DNA of 64,000 bases from Porphyromonas gingivalis ATCC 33277 (GCF_000010505.1 NC_010729.1:544501-608500); one strand, 5' to 3'. Positions 17,623 to 27,849 are shown, numbered from the stretch's first letter. Numbers and translations: made by a program. The notes: generated by a model not told the origin, from the sequence alone.

Positions 17623-20600
17623 CTATCCCTGATGTTTAACAACTTGTATGCTAAGGACAAAATCATCGAAATCCAGCTCCATTCCATCGCTGACAGCATC
17701 GCTGATCTCCAACGATTCGGCCTGGATTTGCTGGGCGATATAGTCATGGTGTTCTGCCACCACTTTATCCATAATATCGTTAGACAAGAGAAGGACATTC
17801 ACCTTGTCCGACACTTCGAAACCGCTTTGCTTGCGGATATTCTGCACACGATTCACAAGTTCGCGAGCCAGTCCTTCGGAGCGAAGCTCATCTGTCACTG
17901 TAATATCAAGGGCTACGGTCAGATTGCCTTCGTTGGCTACGAGCCATCCCGGAATATCTTCCGAGACGATCTCCACATCGGCCAATTCAAGCTCTACCGG
18001 AGTCCCGGCCACTTCCATCCGGAAAGTGCCGGCCTTCTCGAGGGAGCGTATCTCTTCCTGCGTCATGGCCGTTACAGCTTCTGCCAAAGCCTTCATCACT
18101 TTGCCGTAGCGTGGGCCGAGTCGTTTGAAGTCCGGTTTGATTCGTTTGACCAGAATACCCATGCTGTCATCCACGAATCGAAGCTCTTTCACGTTCACCT
18201 CACTAAGGATCAGCGGCTGTACGGATTCGATGCACCTGCGCTGCTCATCGTCTATAGCCGGTATCATCAGTGTAGCCAATGGTTGGCGTACTTTCAGATT
18301 CACTTTTCGGCGAAGTGCCAGCACCATAGACGAAATCTGCTGAGCCATCTGCATGCTCTGTTCCAGTGCACGGTCCACCTGACTTTGATCCAGCTGGGGG
18401 AAGAGTGCCAAGTGCACGCTTTCGTCTTTGCCCGTCAGATCTCGGTACAGTCGGTCAGCATAGAAAGGACTGATCGGAGCCATCAGTTTGGATACGGTAA
18501 GCAAGGAGGTATAAAGCGTCTGATAGGCAGAGAGCTTATCTTCGGTCATATCTCCTGCCCAGAAGCGACGGCGGCTGAGACGCACATACCAGTTGCTCAG
18601 ATTCTCGGAGACAAAATCGCTGATGGCACGACCGGCACGTGTAGGCTCGTAGTCGCTCAGTTGATCATCCACTTCACGAATCAATGTATTCAGTTCGGAA
18701 AGTATCCAGCGGTCGATCTCCGGCCTCTTGGCGAAAGGAATGCTTTCTTCTTCTCCTGTAAAGCCGTCCAAATTAGCATAGAGGGCAAAGAACTGATACG
18801 TATTGTATAAAGTACCGAAGAATTTCCTGCGTACCTCTTCCACTCCGTCCGTGTCGAATTTGAGATTGTCCCACGGTGAAGAATTGGTGATCATATACCA
18901 GCGAAGAGGATCGGATCCGTATTTCTTGATGGTCTCGAAAGGATCTACGGCGTTGCCGAGACGCTTGCTCATCTTATTGCCTTTCTTATCCAGTACCAAG
19001 CCGTTGGATACCACAACTTTGAACGAACTCGTTCCTGATATCATCGTGGCTATGGCGTGAAGGGTGAAGAACCATCCACGCGTCTGATCCACCCCTTCGG
19101 CTATGAAGTCGGCAGGGAAGACGGAACCGTCCTTCACTCGCTCGCGATTCTCGAAAGGATAGTGCATCTGGGCATAAGGCATAGCACCCGAGTCGAACCA
19201 TACATCGATCAGATCCAGCTCGCGGCGCATAGGCTGACCCGAGGGGGAGCAAAGTGTGATCTCATCCACAAAAGGCCTATGCAGGTCGATCTTGGCATAG
19301 TTCTCCTCGGTGTAGACACCGGGCTTGAAGCCTGCCCATGGGTTGCGCTCCATCATACCGGCTTTGACGGCCTTCTCTATCTCGTTGTACAGCTCTTCGA
19401 CCGAACCGATACAGATCTCTTCGGAACCATCCTCAGTACGCCAAATGGGCAATGGCGTCCCCCAGTAGCGACTGCGAGAAAGGTTCCAATCTTGAAGATT
19501 CTCCAGCCATTTGCCGAAGCGTCCCGTACCGGTGCTTTCGGGTTTCCAATATATCTTACCATTGTTGGCTATCATCTCCTCTTTGCAGGCTGTCGTGCGG
19601 ATAAACCAGCTATCGAGCGGATAGTAAAGAACGGGCTTGTCCGTCCTCCAACAGTGTGGGTAGTTGTGTGTCATCTTTTCGATGCGGAAAACGCGATTCT
19701 GCATCTTCAGCATCACGCAGAGTTCGACGTCAAGAGTCTCGTCCTTCTCCGTCTTTCCGGCATCGTACGCATTTTTCACGTAGCGGCCGGCATATACGTC
19801 ATAGAGCGGCAGATCCATGTGCTTCTCTACAAAGACAGGATCCAAATCTGTCGTTGGGAAATAGCGGCCGGCCAGATCCACCATAGGGCGCATATTCCCC
19901 TCTTTGTCACGAAGCATCAAGGGAGGCACACCGCTTTTCTTGGCCACGCGGTCATCGTCCGCACCGAACGTAGGTGCTATGTGCACGATGCCGGTACCAT
20001 CTTCCGTGGTCACGAAATTGCCTGTGATCACTCGGAAAGCACCTTCACCCGGATTCACCCACGGTATCAGCTGTTCGTACCGCATACCTTCCAACTCCTT
20101 CCCTTTCCATGATGCAATCACCTTGTAGGGGAGCAGCTTCTGCGCCGGATCGTAAGAAGCGGGTATCTCCTCGCATTCGCCCTTCGGGTTGAAGAGGGTG
20201 TGGAGTAGTGGCTTGCCCAATACGACTGTGATGGGAATACCATTATAGGGATTGAATGTCTGTACAGCCAAGTACTCGATTTCAGGCCCCACGCAAAGGG
20301 CTGTATTGGAGGGAAGTGTCCACGGCGTGGTAGTCCATGCGAGGAAGAAGGCATCGCCGTGCAACTGCATCTCCGGCTTCGGATCCATTATCTTGAACTG
20401 GGCTACGCAGGTCGTATCTTTCACATCGCGATAGCAACCCGGCTGATTCAGCTCGTGCGTGCTCAGACCGGTACCCGCCGCAGGCGAATAGGGTTGGATC
20501 GTATAGCCTTTGTAGAGCAGACCTTTCTTGTATAGCTCGGCCAGCAGCCACCAAAGCGTCTCGATATAGCGGTTGTCGTACGTAATGTAGGGGTGCTCCA

Positions 20601-21036
20601 TATCTACCCAGTAGCCCATCTTGTGCGTGAGGTCTTCCCACTCCTTGGTGAACTTCATCACATCGCGCCGGCAGGCAGCATTGTACTCTTCCACGGAGAT
20701 CGATTTGCCGATGTCCTCTTTCGTTATGCCCAGACTTTTTTCCACTCCCAGCTCTACAGGCAGGCCGTGAGTATCCCAGCCGGCTTTCCTGTCCACTCGG
20801 AAACCCTTCATCGTCTTGTAACGACAAATAGTGTCCTTGATGGCACGAGCCATTACGTGGTGGATGCCGGGCATCCCGTTGGCAGAGGGAGGTCCCTCAT
20901 AAAAAACGAACGAGGGGGCACCCTCGCGACTTTTCAGACTTTCTTCAAAAAGACGGTGTTGCATCCAATCGGCCAACACCTCCTCATTGACACGGGACAA
21001 ATCCAAGCTCTCGTATTCGGCAAATCTGCGACTCAT
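17623..21036 (-). CDS. ileS: Isoleucyl-tRNA synthetase
   Basis: Charges tRNA-Ile; class I synthetase of 1137 aa. The HIGH-type motif is the variant GIHH (57-60) in PPSANGMPGIHHVMARAIKD. GWDTHGLPVELGVEK follows, a large CP1 editing domain lies at about 190-420, and KMSKRLGN sits near residue 688. An anticodon-binding alpha-helical domain and a long C-terminal extension complete it. Length and motif style fit the eukaryotic-like type of IleRS. It opens a minus-strand run ileS, DksA-like, lspA, lipoprotein; a TATCTTTG promoter box lies 43 bases upstream. Confidence 0.95.
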   Translation of the reverse strand: MSRRFAEYESLDLSRVNEEVLADWMQHRLFEESLKSREGAPSFVFYEGPPSANGMPGIHHVMARAIKDTICRYKTMKGFRVDRKAGWDTHGLPVELGVEKSLGITKEDIGKSISVEEYNAACRRDVMKFTKEWEDLTHKMGYWVDMEHPYITYDNRYIETLWWLLAELYKKGLLYKGYTIQPYSPAAGTGLSTHELNQPGCYRDVKDTTCVAQFKIMDPKPEMQLHGDAFFLAWTTTPWTLPSNTALCVGPEIEYLAVQTFNPYNGIPITVVLGKPLLHTLFNPKGECEEIPASYDPAQKLLPYKVIASWKGKELEGMRYEQLIPWVNPGEGAFRVITGNFVTTEDGTGIVHIAPTFGADDDRVAKKSGVPPLMLRDKEGNMRPMVDLAGRYFPTTDLDPVFVEKHMDLPLYDVYAGRYVKNAYDAGKTEKDETLDVELCVMLKMQNRVFRIEKMTHNYPHCWRTDKPVLYYPLDSWFIRTTACKEEMIANNGKIYWKPESTGTGRFGKWLENLQDWNLSRSRYWGTPLPIWRTEDGSEEICIGSVEELYNEIEKAVKAGMMERNPWAGFKPGVYTEENYAKIDLHRPFVDEITLCSPSGQPMRRELDLIDVWFDSGAMPYAQMHYPFENRERVKDGSVFPADFIAEGVDQTRGWFFTLHAIATMISGTSSFKVVVSNGLVLDKKGNKMSKRLGNAVDPFETIKKYGSDPLRWYMITNSSPWDNLKFDTDGVEEVRRKFFGTLYNTYQFFALYANLDGFTGEEESIPFAKRPEIDRWILSELNTLIREVDDQLSDYEPTRAGRAISDFVSENLSNWYVRLSRRRFWAGDMTEDKLSAYQTLYTSLLTVSKLMAPISPFYADRLYRDLTGKDESVHLALFPQLDQSQVDRALEQSMQMAQQISSMVLALRRKVNLKVRQPLATLMIPAIDDEQRRCIESVQPLILSEVNVKELRFVDDSMGILVKRIKPDFKRLGPRYGKVMKALAEAVTAMTQEEIRSLEKAGTFRMEVAGTPVELELADVEIVSEDIPGWLVANEGNLTVALDITVTDELRSEGLARELVNRVQNIRKQSGFEVSDKVNVLLLSNDIMDKVVAEHHDYIAQQIQAESLEISDAVSDGMELDFDDFVLSIQVVKHQG

Positions 21037-21078
21037 AAATTTTAACTTCGCTAAACAGAGTGTCTATAAGAATGGGAG

Positions 21079-21086
21079 CAAAGATA
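21079..21086 (-). promoter_or_regulatory. Candidate -7 box TATCTTTG for ileS
   Basis: Minus-strand TATCTTTG matches TAnnTTTG and lies 43-50 bases before the ileS ATG, in the 341-base gap between the divergent ileS and rpe genes. No clear -33 box was seen. Confidence 0.55.
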
Positions 21087-21329
21087 ATCTTTCCGCCCGA
21101 AACATTGTTCAATGAGCTTCGCTCGACTATAACTTCGATTCATTGACGAAGAAGGAGACCGGGGGAGCTTTTGTCGCTTTTATACTTGATTGGTCGTTAA
21201 GGTTCGTTTTTCTGATGAAGGTCAATTAGTTCATCGTCTTTTTATTTCTTGTTATTCTCCAGCCTTCTATTTATTTTGTAAACATAGGATAGCCCGTCTG
21301 AAAATTATAGGGGATCGCGCAGAAAGGCA

Positions 21330-21337
21330 TAACTTTG
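21330..21337 (+). promoter_or_regulatory. Candidate -7 box TAACTTTG for rpe-comEC
   Basis: Plus-strand TAACTTTG matches TAnnTTTG, 41 bases before the rpe ATG, in the divergent intergenic region. Apart from the two promoter boxes the gap 21037-21377 shows nothing recognisable. Confidence 0.55.
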
Positions 21338-21377
21338 CGAGCATCGAATCAACAAAAAATAAACCCGATACTATCTT

Positions 21378-22034
21378 ATGCAACCTATCGTATCTCCATC
21401 TTTGCTGTCGGCCGACTTCCTGCATCTGGCCGACGATGTCGAAATGATCAATCGCAGCGAGGCCGACTGGCTGCATATCGACGTCATGGATGGCGTATTC
21501 GTCCCCAATCTTTCGTTCGGTTTTCCTATTCTCGAGGCTATCCGACCGATTTGCAAGAAGCCGCTCGATGTTCACCTGATGATCGTGGAGCCGATGAAGT
21601 TCGTGGACAGGTTGGCCGAACTGGGCGTTTATATGATGAACGTCCACTATGAAGCCAGTCCGCACCTGCATCGCTCACTGGCGGCGATTCGCAAGGCCGG
21701 TATGAAATCGGGCGTCACGCTCAATCCGCATACTCCCGTGGAGGTGCTGACCGACGTGCTGGAAGAGGCCGATATGGTGCTTCTGATGAGCGTAAACCCG
21801 GGATTCGGAGGGCAGAAATTCATCGAAAGGACGATAGACAAGACGCAACGCCTGCGCCGAATGATCGATAGCCAAGGTCTGGATACGATTGTTCAGATCG
21901 ATGGCGGTGTCAATGCCGCCACGGGAAAACGTCTGATCGAAGCAGGAGCCGATTCGCTCGTAGCCGGCAGCTATGTGTTCGGAGCAGAGAAGCCGGAAGA
22001 AGCCATCAGTCTGCTGAAGAGTTATAGCCGTTAG
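21378..22034 (+). CDS. rpe: Ribulose-phosphate 3-epimerase
   Basis: Interconverts ribulose 5-phosphate and xylulose 5-phosphate in the pentose phosphate pathway. The 218-aa TIM barrel has all family signatures: SPSLLSADFLHL (6-17), WLHIDVMDGVFVPN with metal-binding His and Asp, DVHLMIVEP, LMSVNPGFGGQKF and IDGGVNAATG near the C-terminus, followed by the phosphate-binding VAGSYVFG. comEC starts six bases after the stop, so the two genes are one transcription unit. Confidence 0.96.
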   Translation: MQPIVSPSLLSADFLHLADDVEMINRSEADWLHIDVMDGVFVPNLSFGFPILEAIRPICKKPLDVHLMIVEPMKFVDRLAELGVYMMNVHYEASPHLHRSLAAIRKAGMKSGVTLNPHTPVEVLTDVLEEADMVLLMSVNPGFGGQKFIERTIDKTQRLRRMIDSQGLDTIVQIDGGVNAATGKRLIEAGADSLVAGSYVFGAEKPEEAISLLKSYSR

Positions 22035-22040
22035 ACGATC

Positions 22041-23576
22041 GTGCCGGTCTGCCCGAAGCCGTATTTTCGCCCCGGACCGTTTCTGTGGGTATTGCTTTTC
22101 CTGTCGACAGGCATAGGCCTGACGGAATACTTTCGCTCTCCTGTCGTTGCGCTTGGTGCGCTGACGACAGGATTTTTTCTTTATATCCTCAGTCTCTTTT
22201 TCCGGCCGGCCGTTGAGAAAAGGACTGTCGCGGCTCTTCGTTTCGCCCCGATCGGCCTGCTTCTCGTTGCAGCGGGAGCTTTCTCCACACAGCTGACACG
22301 AGAGCGACTGACAGCTTCTTCACGCTACAAGCTGTCTTCATCCGACACTTTTCGGGTCATCGGGAATCCGGAGCCACGCGAGGGCAAGCTGCGGATGCAA
22401 GTGCAACTGTCCGAAGCTTCCTCCCCATCTTATATCCTGTACATCCGACACGAAGGGGAATACGAGCCGGTCGCTCGCGGCGATATGCTCAAGCTCAGGA
22501 AATTTTATGCTCGATCGGCCGAAGAATGGGAGCAGAAAGCTCCGGCAATGGGGCGGTATATGGCGGGCAAAGGACTGTCCGGCAGTCTGCATGCCAAGAC
22601 CGGAGATGTAGAAATCTTGTCGACAGCCAAAGGGCCGTTCTCCCTCAGGCAAAAGGCTTTGGATCTGTCGGATCGCTTGGCTGCCACATTGTACGAACTC
22701 TCCCCTTCGCTACTGTCCGATTCGCAGCGTGCGATGCTCGAAGCCATGTGTCTGGGGCGTGAGGGCGAAGCTCCCGACGTTCGCCGTAAGTTCGTCGCGG
22801 CAGGTGTGGCACATATCCTTGCTGTGAGCGGTTTTCACGTGGGTATCGTATTGGCTGCCCTCGGTTTTCTCATGCGTATTCTGCCGATACCGCAGCGATG
22901 GCGTCGGGCAGAGTGGCTGCTTCCGCTTGCAGGGGGATGGATATACGCATTCGTTTGCGGTTTGGGTGCTCCTGTAGTCCGAGCCATGCTGATGGCTACC
23001 TTATATATAGTCGGTAAATGCTCGGGCAGACCGACGGATGGATTGAATATTTGGGCTGCGGCAGCGTGCATTACACTCGTGATAGATCCCCTCTCTTTTT
23101 ATGACGTGGGATTTGTGCTCAGCTATGCTGCGGTAGCTTCTATCCTGATCTTCTTCAGACCGCTGGCGTCCTTACTCCCCGATGTGCGGCAGCCTCTCCT
23201 TCGTCTGTGTCGTGATGCTATGGCGCTGTGTCTTGCAGCGCAAGCTTTCACCCTGCCGTTGGCGGCACATTATTTCGGACATGTCGGCATTATTTTCCTT
23301 TGGGTCAATCTTCCGCTTACTCTGCTGGTCGTTTTTCTGATTCCCCTTAGCCTTATCTATATGGTCTTGGCAGCTGTCGGATTACCCTTGATGTTGTTGC
23401 CCCGAGTGGTCGGTATTTGTGCCGATGGAGTGGAGAGATTGGTTACTGCGGCGGCTGCTGTGTCGCCGAGCGTGGAATACGCCTGGCAACCTTCGATGCC
23501 GGTCGTACTATGTATTATGGCTGTATTGCTTGCGGTAGGTATCCTTTGGCGCGCAAATCGGCGACGATACGAGTGA
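22041..23576 (+). CDS. comEC: ComEC/Rec2-family competence membrane protein
   Basis: Polytopic membrane protein of about 511 aa with the competence domain that in transformable bacteria forms the channel for single-stranded DNA. It has N-terminal hydrophobic helices, a soluble DUF4131/OB-like segment (about 80-200), and the core signature with AMCLGREGEAPDVRRKFVAAGVAH as separate conserved pieces, then HILAVSGFHVGI. A C-terminal metallo-beta-lactamase domain, present in Bacillus ComEC, is absent, as is common in Bacteroidetes. The start is GTG at 22041. P. gingivalis is naturally competent, which suits this gene. Its 3' end overlaps the convergent aroK by 62 bases. Confidence 0.88.
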   Translation: MPVCPKPYFRPGPFLWVLLFLSTGIGLTEYFRSPVVALGALTTGFFLYILSLFFRPAVEKRTVAALRFAPIGLLLVAAGAFSTQLTRERLTASSRYKLSSSDTFRVIGNPEPREGKLRMQVQLSEASSPSYILYIRHEGEYEPVARGDMLKLRKFYARSAEEWEQKAPAMGRYMAGKGLSGSLHAKTGDVEILSTAKGPFSLRQKALDLSDRLAATLYELSPSLLSDSQRAMLEAMCLGREGEAPDVRRKFVAAGVAHILAVSGFHVGIVLAALGFLMRILPIPQRWRRAEWLLPLAGGWIYAFVCGLGAPVVRAMLMATLYIVGKCSGRPTDGLNIWAAAACITLVIDPLSFYDVGFVLSYAAVASILIFFRPLASLLPDVRQPLLRLCRDAMALCLAAQAFTLPLAAHYFGHVGIIFLWVNLPLTLLVVFLIPLSLIYMVLAAVGLPLMLLPRVVGICADGVERLVTAAAAVSPSVEYAWQPSMPVVLCIMAVLLAVGILWRANRRRYE

Positions 23577-24075
23577 CAAGCTGTCTCTCATCCTCTTCAT
23601 CCACCAGCTTATCGCTATTTACAATCACCTTTGCACGGCGATATATATCGCCTCGGAAAGCCATTTCCTCCCGGATGTGGGAGAGCAGCTCTTCGCCGGT
23701 CTTGTCTTTCACCTTCGGCCTTGTCCGCTTGCATAACTCCAAACGAACGGCAAGAACCTCATCCGAAACTTCCAAATACAGCGTCAAGCCGGCTTCGTTC
23801 ATCAGCGTCATATTGTCCGAATGACAGGGCAATCCGCCCCCTGTGGCGATAATAGCATCCTCCATTCCGGATAGTTCTTCGATGACGACACGCTCGCGCC
23901 TGCGAAAAACCGCCTCGCCTTCGTCACGGAATATATCCGCCACGCGCTTGCGGAATCGGTTCTCGATAAAGAAATCCGTATCGATAAAACGCCAACCGAG
24001 TACATCGGCCATCTTACGCCCTACCGTACTCTTGCCGGAACCCATATAGCCAACGATAAAAATCGGAGCGTGCAT
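23515..24075 (-). CDS. aroK: Shikimate kinase
   Basis: Phosphorylates shikimate in the route to chorismate and aromatic amino acids. The 186-aa P-loop kinase has GYMGSGKSTVGR (9-20) as Walker A, then FIDTDFFIENRF with the substrate-binding Asp, an FRRRERVVIEEL segment, and IATGGGLP. Its C-terminus reads into the convergent comEC gene by 62 bases; the overlap may be real, since both frames are intact to their stops. Confidence 0.93.
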   Translation of the reverse strand: MHAPIFIVGYMGSGKSTVGRKMADVLGWRFIDTDFFIENRFRKRVADIFRDEGEAVFRRRERVVIEELSGMEDAIIATGGGLPCHSDNMTLMNEAGLTLYLEVSDEVLAVRLELCKRTRPKVKDKTGEELLSHIREEMAFRGDIYRRAKVIVNSDKLVDEEDERQLVTRIVADLRAKGYLPQAIQP

Positions 24076-24122
24076 CTTACCTCATCTTCTTATTACCACC
24101 AATAGTGAAGCACCTGAAACGA

Positions 24123-26207
24123 TCAGACGGCTCCTTGTGTCTCTTCAGTGGTGCTCTCACTTTCCGGAGCTTTCTTCTTCAACTCGGGATAGGTGATGCG
24201 TGAATGGTACATGATCTTGATCTTCTCGAAGAAAACTTCCTTGCAGACACGAATATCCTTGAATGTAAGAGGTGTATCCACCAGCAAACCGTCCTGTAAG
24301 ATGCCATCGACTATCTTGTCGATAAGTTGCTTGATACCCTCTTCGGTATGGCGGCTGAGGCTTCGACTCGATGCTTCGATGGCGTCTGCCATCATCAGTA
24401 TACCGGTCTCCTTGCTGAATGGATTCGGCCCGGGATAAGTGAACAACTCCGGATCCACCTCTTTGTCGGGATACTGATTGCAATAGGAATTATAGAAGTA
24501 TTTGGTCTTACCCCGTCCGTGATGCGTCCGGATAAAATCGATAACGGAGTCCGGCAAACGGTGTTTCTGCGCCAAGGCAATACCATCGGTCACATGACGA
24601 ATGATAATGCGAGCACTCTCGTCGAAAGGCAATTTGGAGTGCGGATTCTCTGCTCCCTGATTCTCTGTGAAATAAGATGGGTTCTTCATTTTTCCTATAT
24701 CATGATAGAGAGCACCGGTGCGTACAAGCTGTACATCTGCTCCGATCTTGGTGGCTGCCTCCGTAGCGAGGATGGACACTTGGATCGAATGCTGAAAGGT
24801 ACCCGGCGCCACCTCCGAGAGCTGACTGAGCAGCGGCGTATTGACGTCGCTCAGCTCAACCAAACTGATATTGGAAACGTAGCCGAAAGCACGCTCCATC
24901 AGATAGACGAGCAGGTAGCTGAACATGAGGAAGATCAGATTCACACCGAAATAGAGAATGTTCAGCCCGTCTTCCATCTCTACCCGACCGTCCTGCATCA
25001 GCGAGAACGAAAGCTGTACGACGGAATAAGTGAGGAAAACCAAAAAGGTCGTCCGAACCAACTGCAGGCGTGATGTCAGACGGCGCATACTGGTCACAGA
25101 CACGATACCGGCCAGCACTTGCAAGAGGATAAACTCGTAAATGTCCGGCACGAACATGGCAACGATCAGTACGTTGATCACATGGGCAAAAAATGCCGTG
25201 CGCGAATCATGGAACGTACGTACCAGAATGGGCAGAATGATAAAAGGGATGATATAGATATTGAACCATCCGAAGCTGATAGCCAACTCTGTAATCAGAT
25301 TGATCACCAGAATGAGCGAAAGCACAAAGAAGGAATTGTGCAGCCGATCGAAAAATACAGGTCGGAACGAGAGCATATAAGCCCAAAGAGCCAGCAGCAG
25401 GAAGAAGATAATCAGAAAGATGCCGAGATTGCGTGTAAATCTGAGGGTCGTACCTCCCGAACGCTCTTCATAGGTCTTCTTGAACGACTGAAGGACATTA
25501 TAGGTATAGGCGTCTACAATCTCACCCGTACCGATTATACGTTCGCCGGCCTGTATCATTCCGGTCGATACCGATAGATTCTGTAGCTCTTCCTGTACCA
25601 CCTGTCTGTGCATTTCGGGGCTTTCCGTGAGATTCACTCGCAAGTAGTTGGTCAGGTTCAGTCCGCGAAGAACTTCCCGATCCAACCCGGACGGAGCCTC
25701 TTCCACGAACATTTCATAAGCCTCCTTGAGCGTGTAGAAACGTGTAAGGGGCTCGCGATTCGAGCTTCGATCGGCTTGTAAGAGGTTGATCTCCATCACG
25801 TCATCGGCATGGAGAGCTTTGCTATCCTCATTGCTGATAAGGCCTTGCCGGTATATATTGCGCAGGAAATCGACGACGTAGTGATCGTACACTGGCGACA
25901 ATCTGCCCTTGAGGTTCTTGTCATAATCGTTGCGCCAGGCCATCTGCATCTTTGCACCGATCGTTTCGTCCATGGTGAAATATGGTTTGATGGTACTGCG
26001 CAGACTGTCGCGCTCGGCATCGAGTATCACCTGAGGCTTGTATATGAGGAAATCATAAGGAGCCGTGAGCAGTTCATATTGCCATGGTTTGCCACGATAG
26101 AATTGGTATTTGAACTTCAGTTCCTGTGGGGCGAAAAGCGTGAGCATCATTGCCGTCAGGAAAAAGAAGACCAACGATTTGTACTGAATTTTCATCTTCA
26201 TCTTCAT
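24123..26207 (-). CDS. 7TM-HD phosphodiesterase (PgpH-like, predicted c-di-AMP hydrolase)
   Basis: A 694-aa membrane enzyme. It has one N-terminal membrane helix (about 10-28), an extracytoplasmic 7TMR-HDED domain (to about 260), then seven membrane helices (about 265-470). The cytoplasmic HD domain has ALYHDIGKM near residue 502, plus IIRHVTDG and RTHHGRGKT metal-ligand segments. Its closest characterised relative in design is Listeria PgpH, which degrades c-di-AMP to pApA. A CdaA-type c-di-AMP synthase is encoded about 1.7 kb away on the other strand, supporting this substrate. The exact start within the repeated MKMKMK is uncertain. Confidence 0.85.
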   Translation of the reverse strand: MKMKMKIQYKSLVFFFLTAMMLTLFAPQELKFKYQFYRGKPWQYELLTAPYDFLIYKPQVILDAERDSLRSTIKPYFTMDETIGAKMQMAWRNDYDKNLKGRLSPVYDHYVVDFLRNIYRQGLISNEDSKALHADDVMEINLLQADRSSNREPLTRFYTLKEAYEMFVEEAPSGLDREVLRGLNLTNYLRVNLTESPEMHRQVVQEELQNLSVSTGMIQAGERIIGTGEIVDAYTYNVLQSFKKTYEERSGGTTLRFTRNLGIFLIIFFLLLALWAYMLSFRPVFFDRLHNSFFVLSLILVINLITELAISFGWFNIYIIPFIILPILVRTFHDSRTAFFAHVINVLIVAMFVPDIYEFILLQVLAGIVSVTSMRRLTSRLQLVRTTFLVFLTYSVVQLSFSLMQDGRVEMEDGLNILYFGVNLIFLMFSYLLVYLMERAFGYVSNISLVELSDVNTPLLSQLSEVAPGTFQHSIQVSILATEAATKIGADVQLVRTGALYHDIGKMKNPSYFTENQGAENPHSKLPFDESARIIIRHVTDGIALAQKHRLPDSVIDFIRTHHGRGKTKYFYNSYCNQYPDKEVDPELFTYPGPNPFSKETGILMMADAIEASSRSLSRHTEEGIKQLIDKIVDGILQDGLLVDTPLTFKDIRVCKEVFFEKIKIMYHSRITYPELKKKAPESESTTEETQGAV

Positions 26208-26410
26208 TGCGAGAAAGTTAAATTATAGCTCCTGATATAGGGCAAGACGAACGCTACCGGCATGCAACACGTTCGCTCACAGACTATAATTCGATTACCG
26301 CCAGTCCCACAAAGATAAAAGCAAAAAGAGTAAGTCCGTGTGAGAGATTGTGCCATATAAATAAAACGAGACCGCTCCAATGCGATATTGAAACGGTCTC
26401 TCGGAATGAT

Positions 26411-26486
26411 TGGGGTGGACGATGGGACTCGAACCCACGACAGACGGAACCACAATCCGTTGCTCTACCACTGAACTACGCCCACC
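26411..26486 (-). tRNA. tRNA-His (GTG anticodon)
   Basis: Reads on the minus strand from 26486. The first base is the extra G at position -1 that marks tRNA-His, opposite discriminator C. The acceptor stem GTGGGCG/CGTCCAC is fully paired apart from one G-T. The D-loop is AGTTCAGTGGTAGAGC, the anticodon loop TTGTGGT, and the T-loop GGTTCGAGTCC. CCA is encoded at 26413-26411. Confidence 0.96.
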
Positions 26487-27003
26487 ATCATAAATGGATA
26501 CTCCTGCGAGCAGCGGTGCAAAGGTACATATATCTTTCAATTATGCAAGCTCCTTAGCGGCCAATTCTTCTCAATTTTCAGCCGACAGTGGCCGTCGAAT
26601 GGAATTTCCACACCTCATTACAGGCAGTTCAAGCTCCTCTTTCGAGTGATTCGATAGGAGTGCCTCCCGATTTTGGAACCAAAAATGATGAAATTGCCGT
26701 TCCTAAAAACGGGAAAACTCGCGCGTAATTTTTTTCGTTTTGGTTCGATAAATTATTTTTTTTCACGCCAAAACAAAAATTTTCTCGAACCACGTTTTGC
26801 TGACTGTAAAACGAGAAAACTCCGGAACCTAAAAAGTCGAACAGAACTTCTGCACCCCTACACTGCCGTATCCGGCTATAAAACCCAATCGGTCACGTTG
26901 CACTCGAGACCGGAATGTGCATCCAATGGGTGTGAATATCTTACGACCTCGGTATGGATCGAATTGGCTATTTTTGGGGGTGTCAAAAGAAAGCAGCAAG
27001 CAG
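26487..27003. other. Intergenic region between tRNA-His and folP
   Basis: No credible gene. A run at about 26680-26840 is rich in short near-repeats (GGAACC, AAAACGGGAAAACTC and AAAACGAGAAAACTC, CGTTTTGG against CCAAAAC) and could be a degenerate intergenic repeat. TATTTTTG at 26969-26976 matches the -7 consensus and lies 28 bases before the folP ATG, so it is a candidate folP promoter. Open frames here have no family features. Confidence 0.5.
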
Positions 27004-27849
27004 ATGAAACGGAAGACTCTCAACCTCGGCGGCAGGCTTTTCAGTCTGGAAAAGCCTGTCGTAATGGGCATTATGAATATCACCCCCGATTCTTTTTACT
27101 CCGGCAGCCGCCTCTCGAGCGTGGACAGTGTGCGGAGTCGGGCACGCGAAATCGTGGAAGAAGGAGGGGCCTTGATCGACGTCGGTGCTTATTCTTCACG
27201 TCCTAATGCGGATCACATATCGGCACAGGAGGAAATGGAGCGACTGCGCCCGGCACTGAAAGTATTGCGGGATGAGTTTTCGGACATGCCGGTATCGGTG
27301 GATACCTTCCGTGCCGATGTGGCGAAGATGTGTGTAGAAGAGTACGGGGTAGCCATCGTCAACGATATTTCCGGCGGACAGCTCGACGGCGATATGTTCC
27401 GTACGGTGGCGGCTTTGCAAGTGCCCTATATCCTGATGCACATGCGCGGCACACCAGCTACGATGCAGAGCCTCACCGACTACGAAGACATTGCGGTAGA
27501 TATACTGGATTACTTCGTGGAGCGTGTCGGAGAGCTGCGCGGATTGGGTCTGCACGACATTATCCTCGATCCGGGTTATGGTTTCAGCAAGACGCTGGAG
27601 CAGAATTACGAATTGCTATCGCGGCAGGAGGAGGCTTTCGGCGAGCTGGAGCTTCCCATCCTGGTCGGGATCTCGCGCAAGAGTATGATCTACAAACTAT
27701 TCGGCACCACTCCGGAGGAAGCTCTCAACGGTACCACGGCACTGAATATGTACAGTGTCATGCATGGGGCGGACATTCTTCGGGTGCACGATGTGCGGGA
27801 AGCGGTGGAAGTATGCCGTATAGCCGACAAACTCGGCGTCGTCAAGTAA
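27004..27849 (+). CDS. folP: Dihydropteroate synthase
   Basis: Joins p-aminobenzoate to hydroxymethyl-dihydropterin diphosphate in folate synthesis; the sulfonamide target. From ATG 27004 the TIM-barrel protein is 281 aa. MGIMNITPDSFYSGS (21-35) is signature 1. GALIDVGAYSSRP is signature 2, deviating slightly from the usual GG(D/A)STRP. DTFRADVA, VNDISGG, MHMRGTP and ILDPGYGFSKT are conserved pterin and phosphate sites. The upstream ATG at 26917 would add 29 unrelated residues. The diadenylate cyclase gene follows after 59 bases in the same direction; folP and a c-di-AMP synthase are neighbours in other Bacteroidetes too. Confidence 0.93.
   Translation: MKRKTLNLGGRLFSLEKPVVMGIMNITPDSFYSGSRLSSVDSVRSRAREIVEEGGALIDVGAYSSRPNADHISAQEEMERLRPALKVLRDEFSDMPVSVDTFRADVAKMCVEEYGVAIVNDISGGQLDGDMFRTVAALQVPYILMHMRGTPATMQSLTDYEDIAVDILDYFVERVGELRGLGLHDIILDPGYGFSKTLEQNYELLSRQEEAFGELELPILVGISRKSMIYKLFGTTPEEALNGTTALNMYSVMHGADILRVHDVREAVEVCRIADKLGVVK

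Noticed and set aside
17632-18810. Long antisense frame (392 aa) inside ileS
   Set aside because: A shadow of the ileS codon pattern; no signatures, and ileS itself is complete and conserved. The same holds for 19057-20112.
26673-27206. 177-aa frame overlapping folP
   Set aside because: Reads folP in another frame and the upstream AT-rich repeat; no domain similarity.
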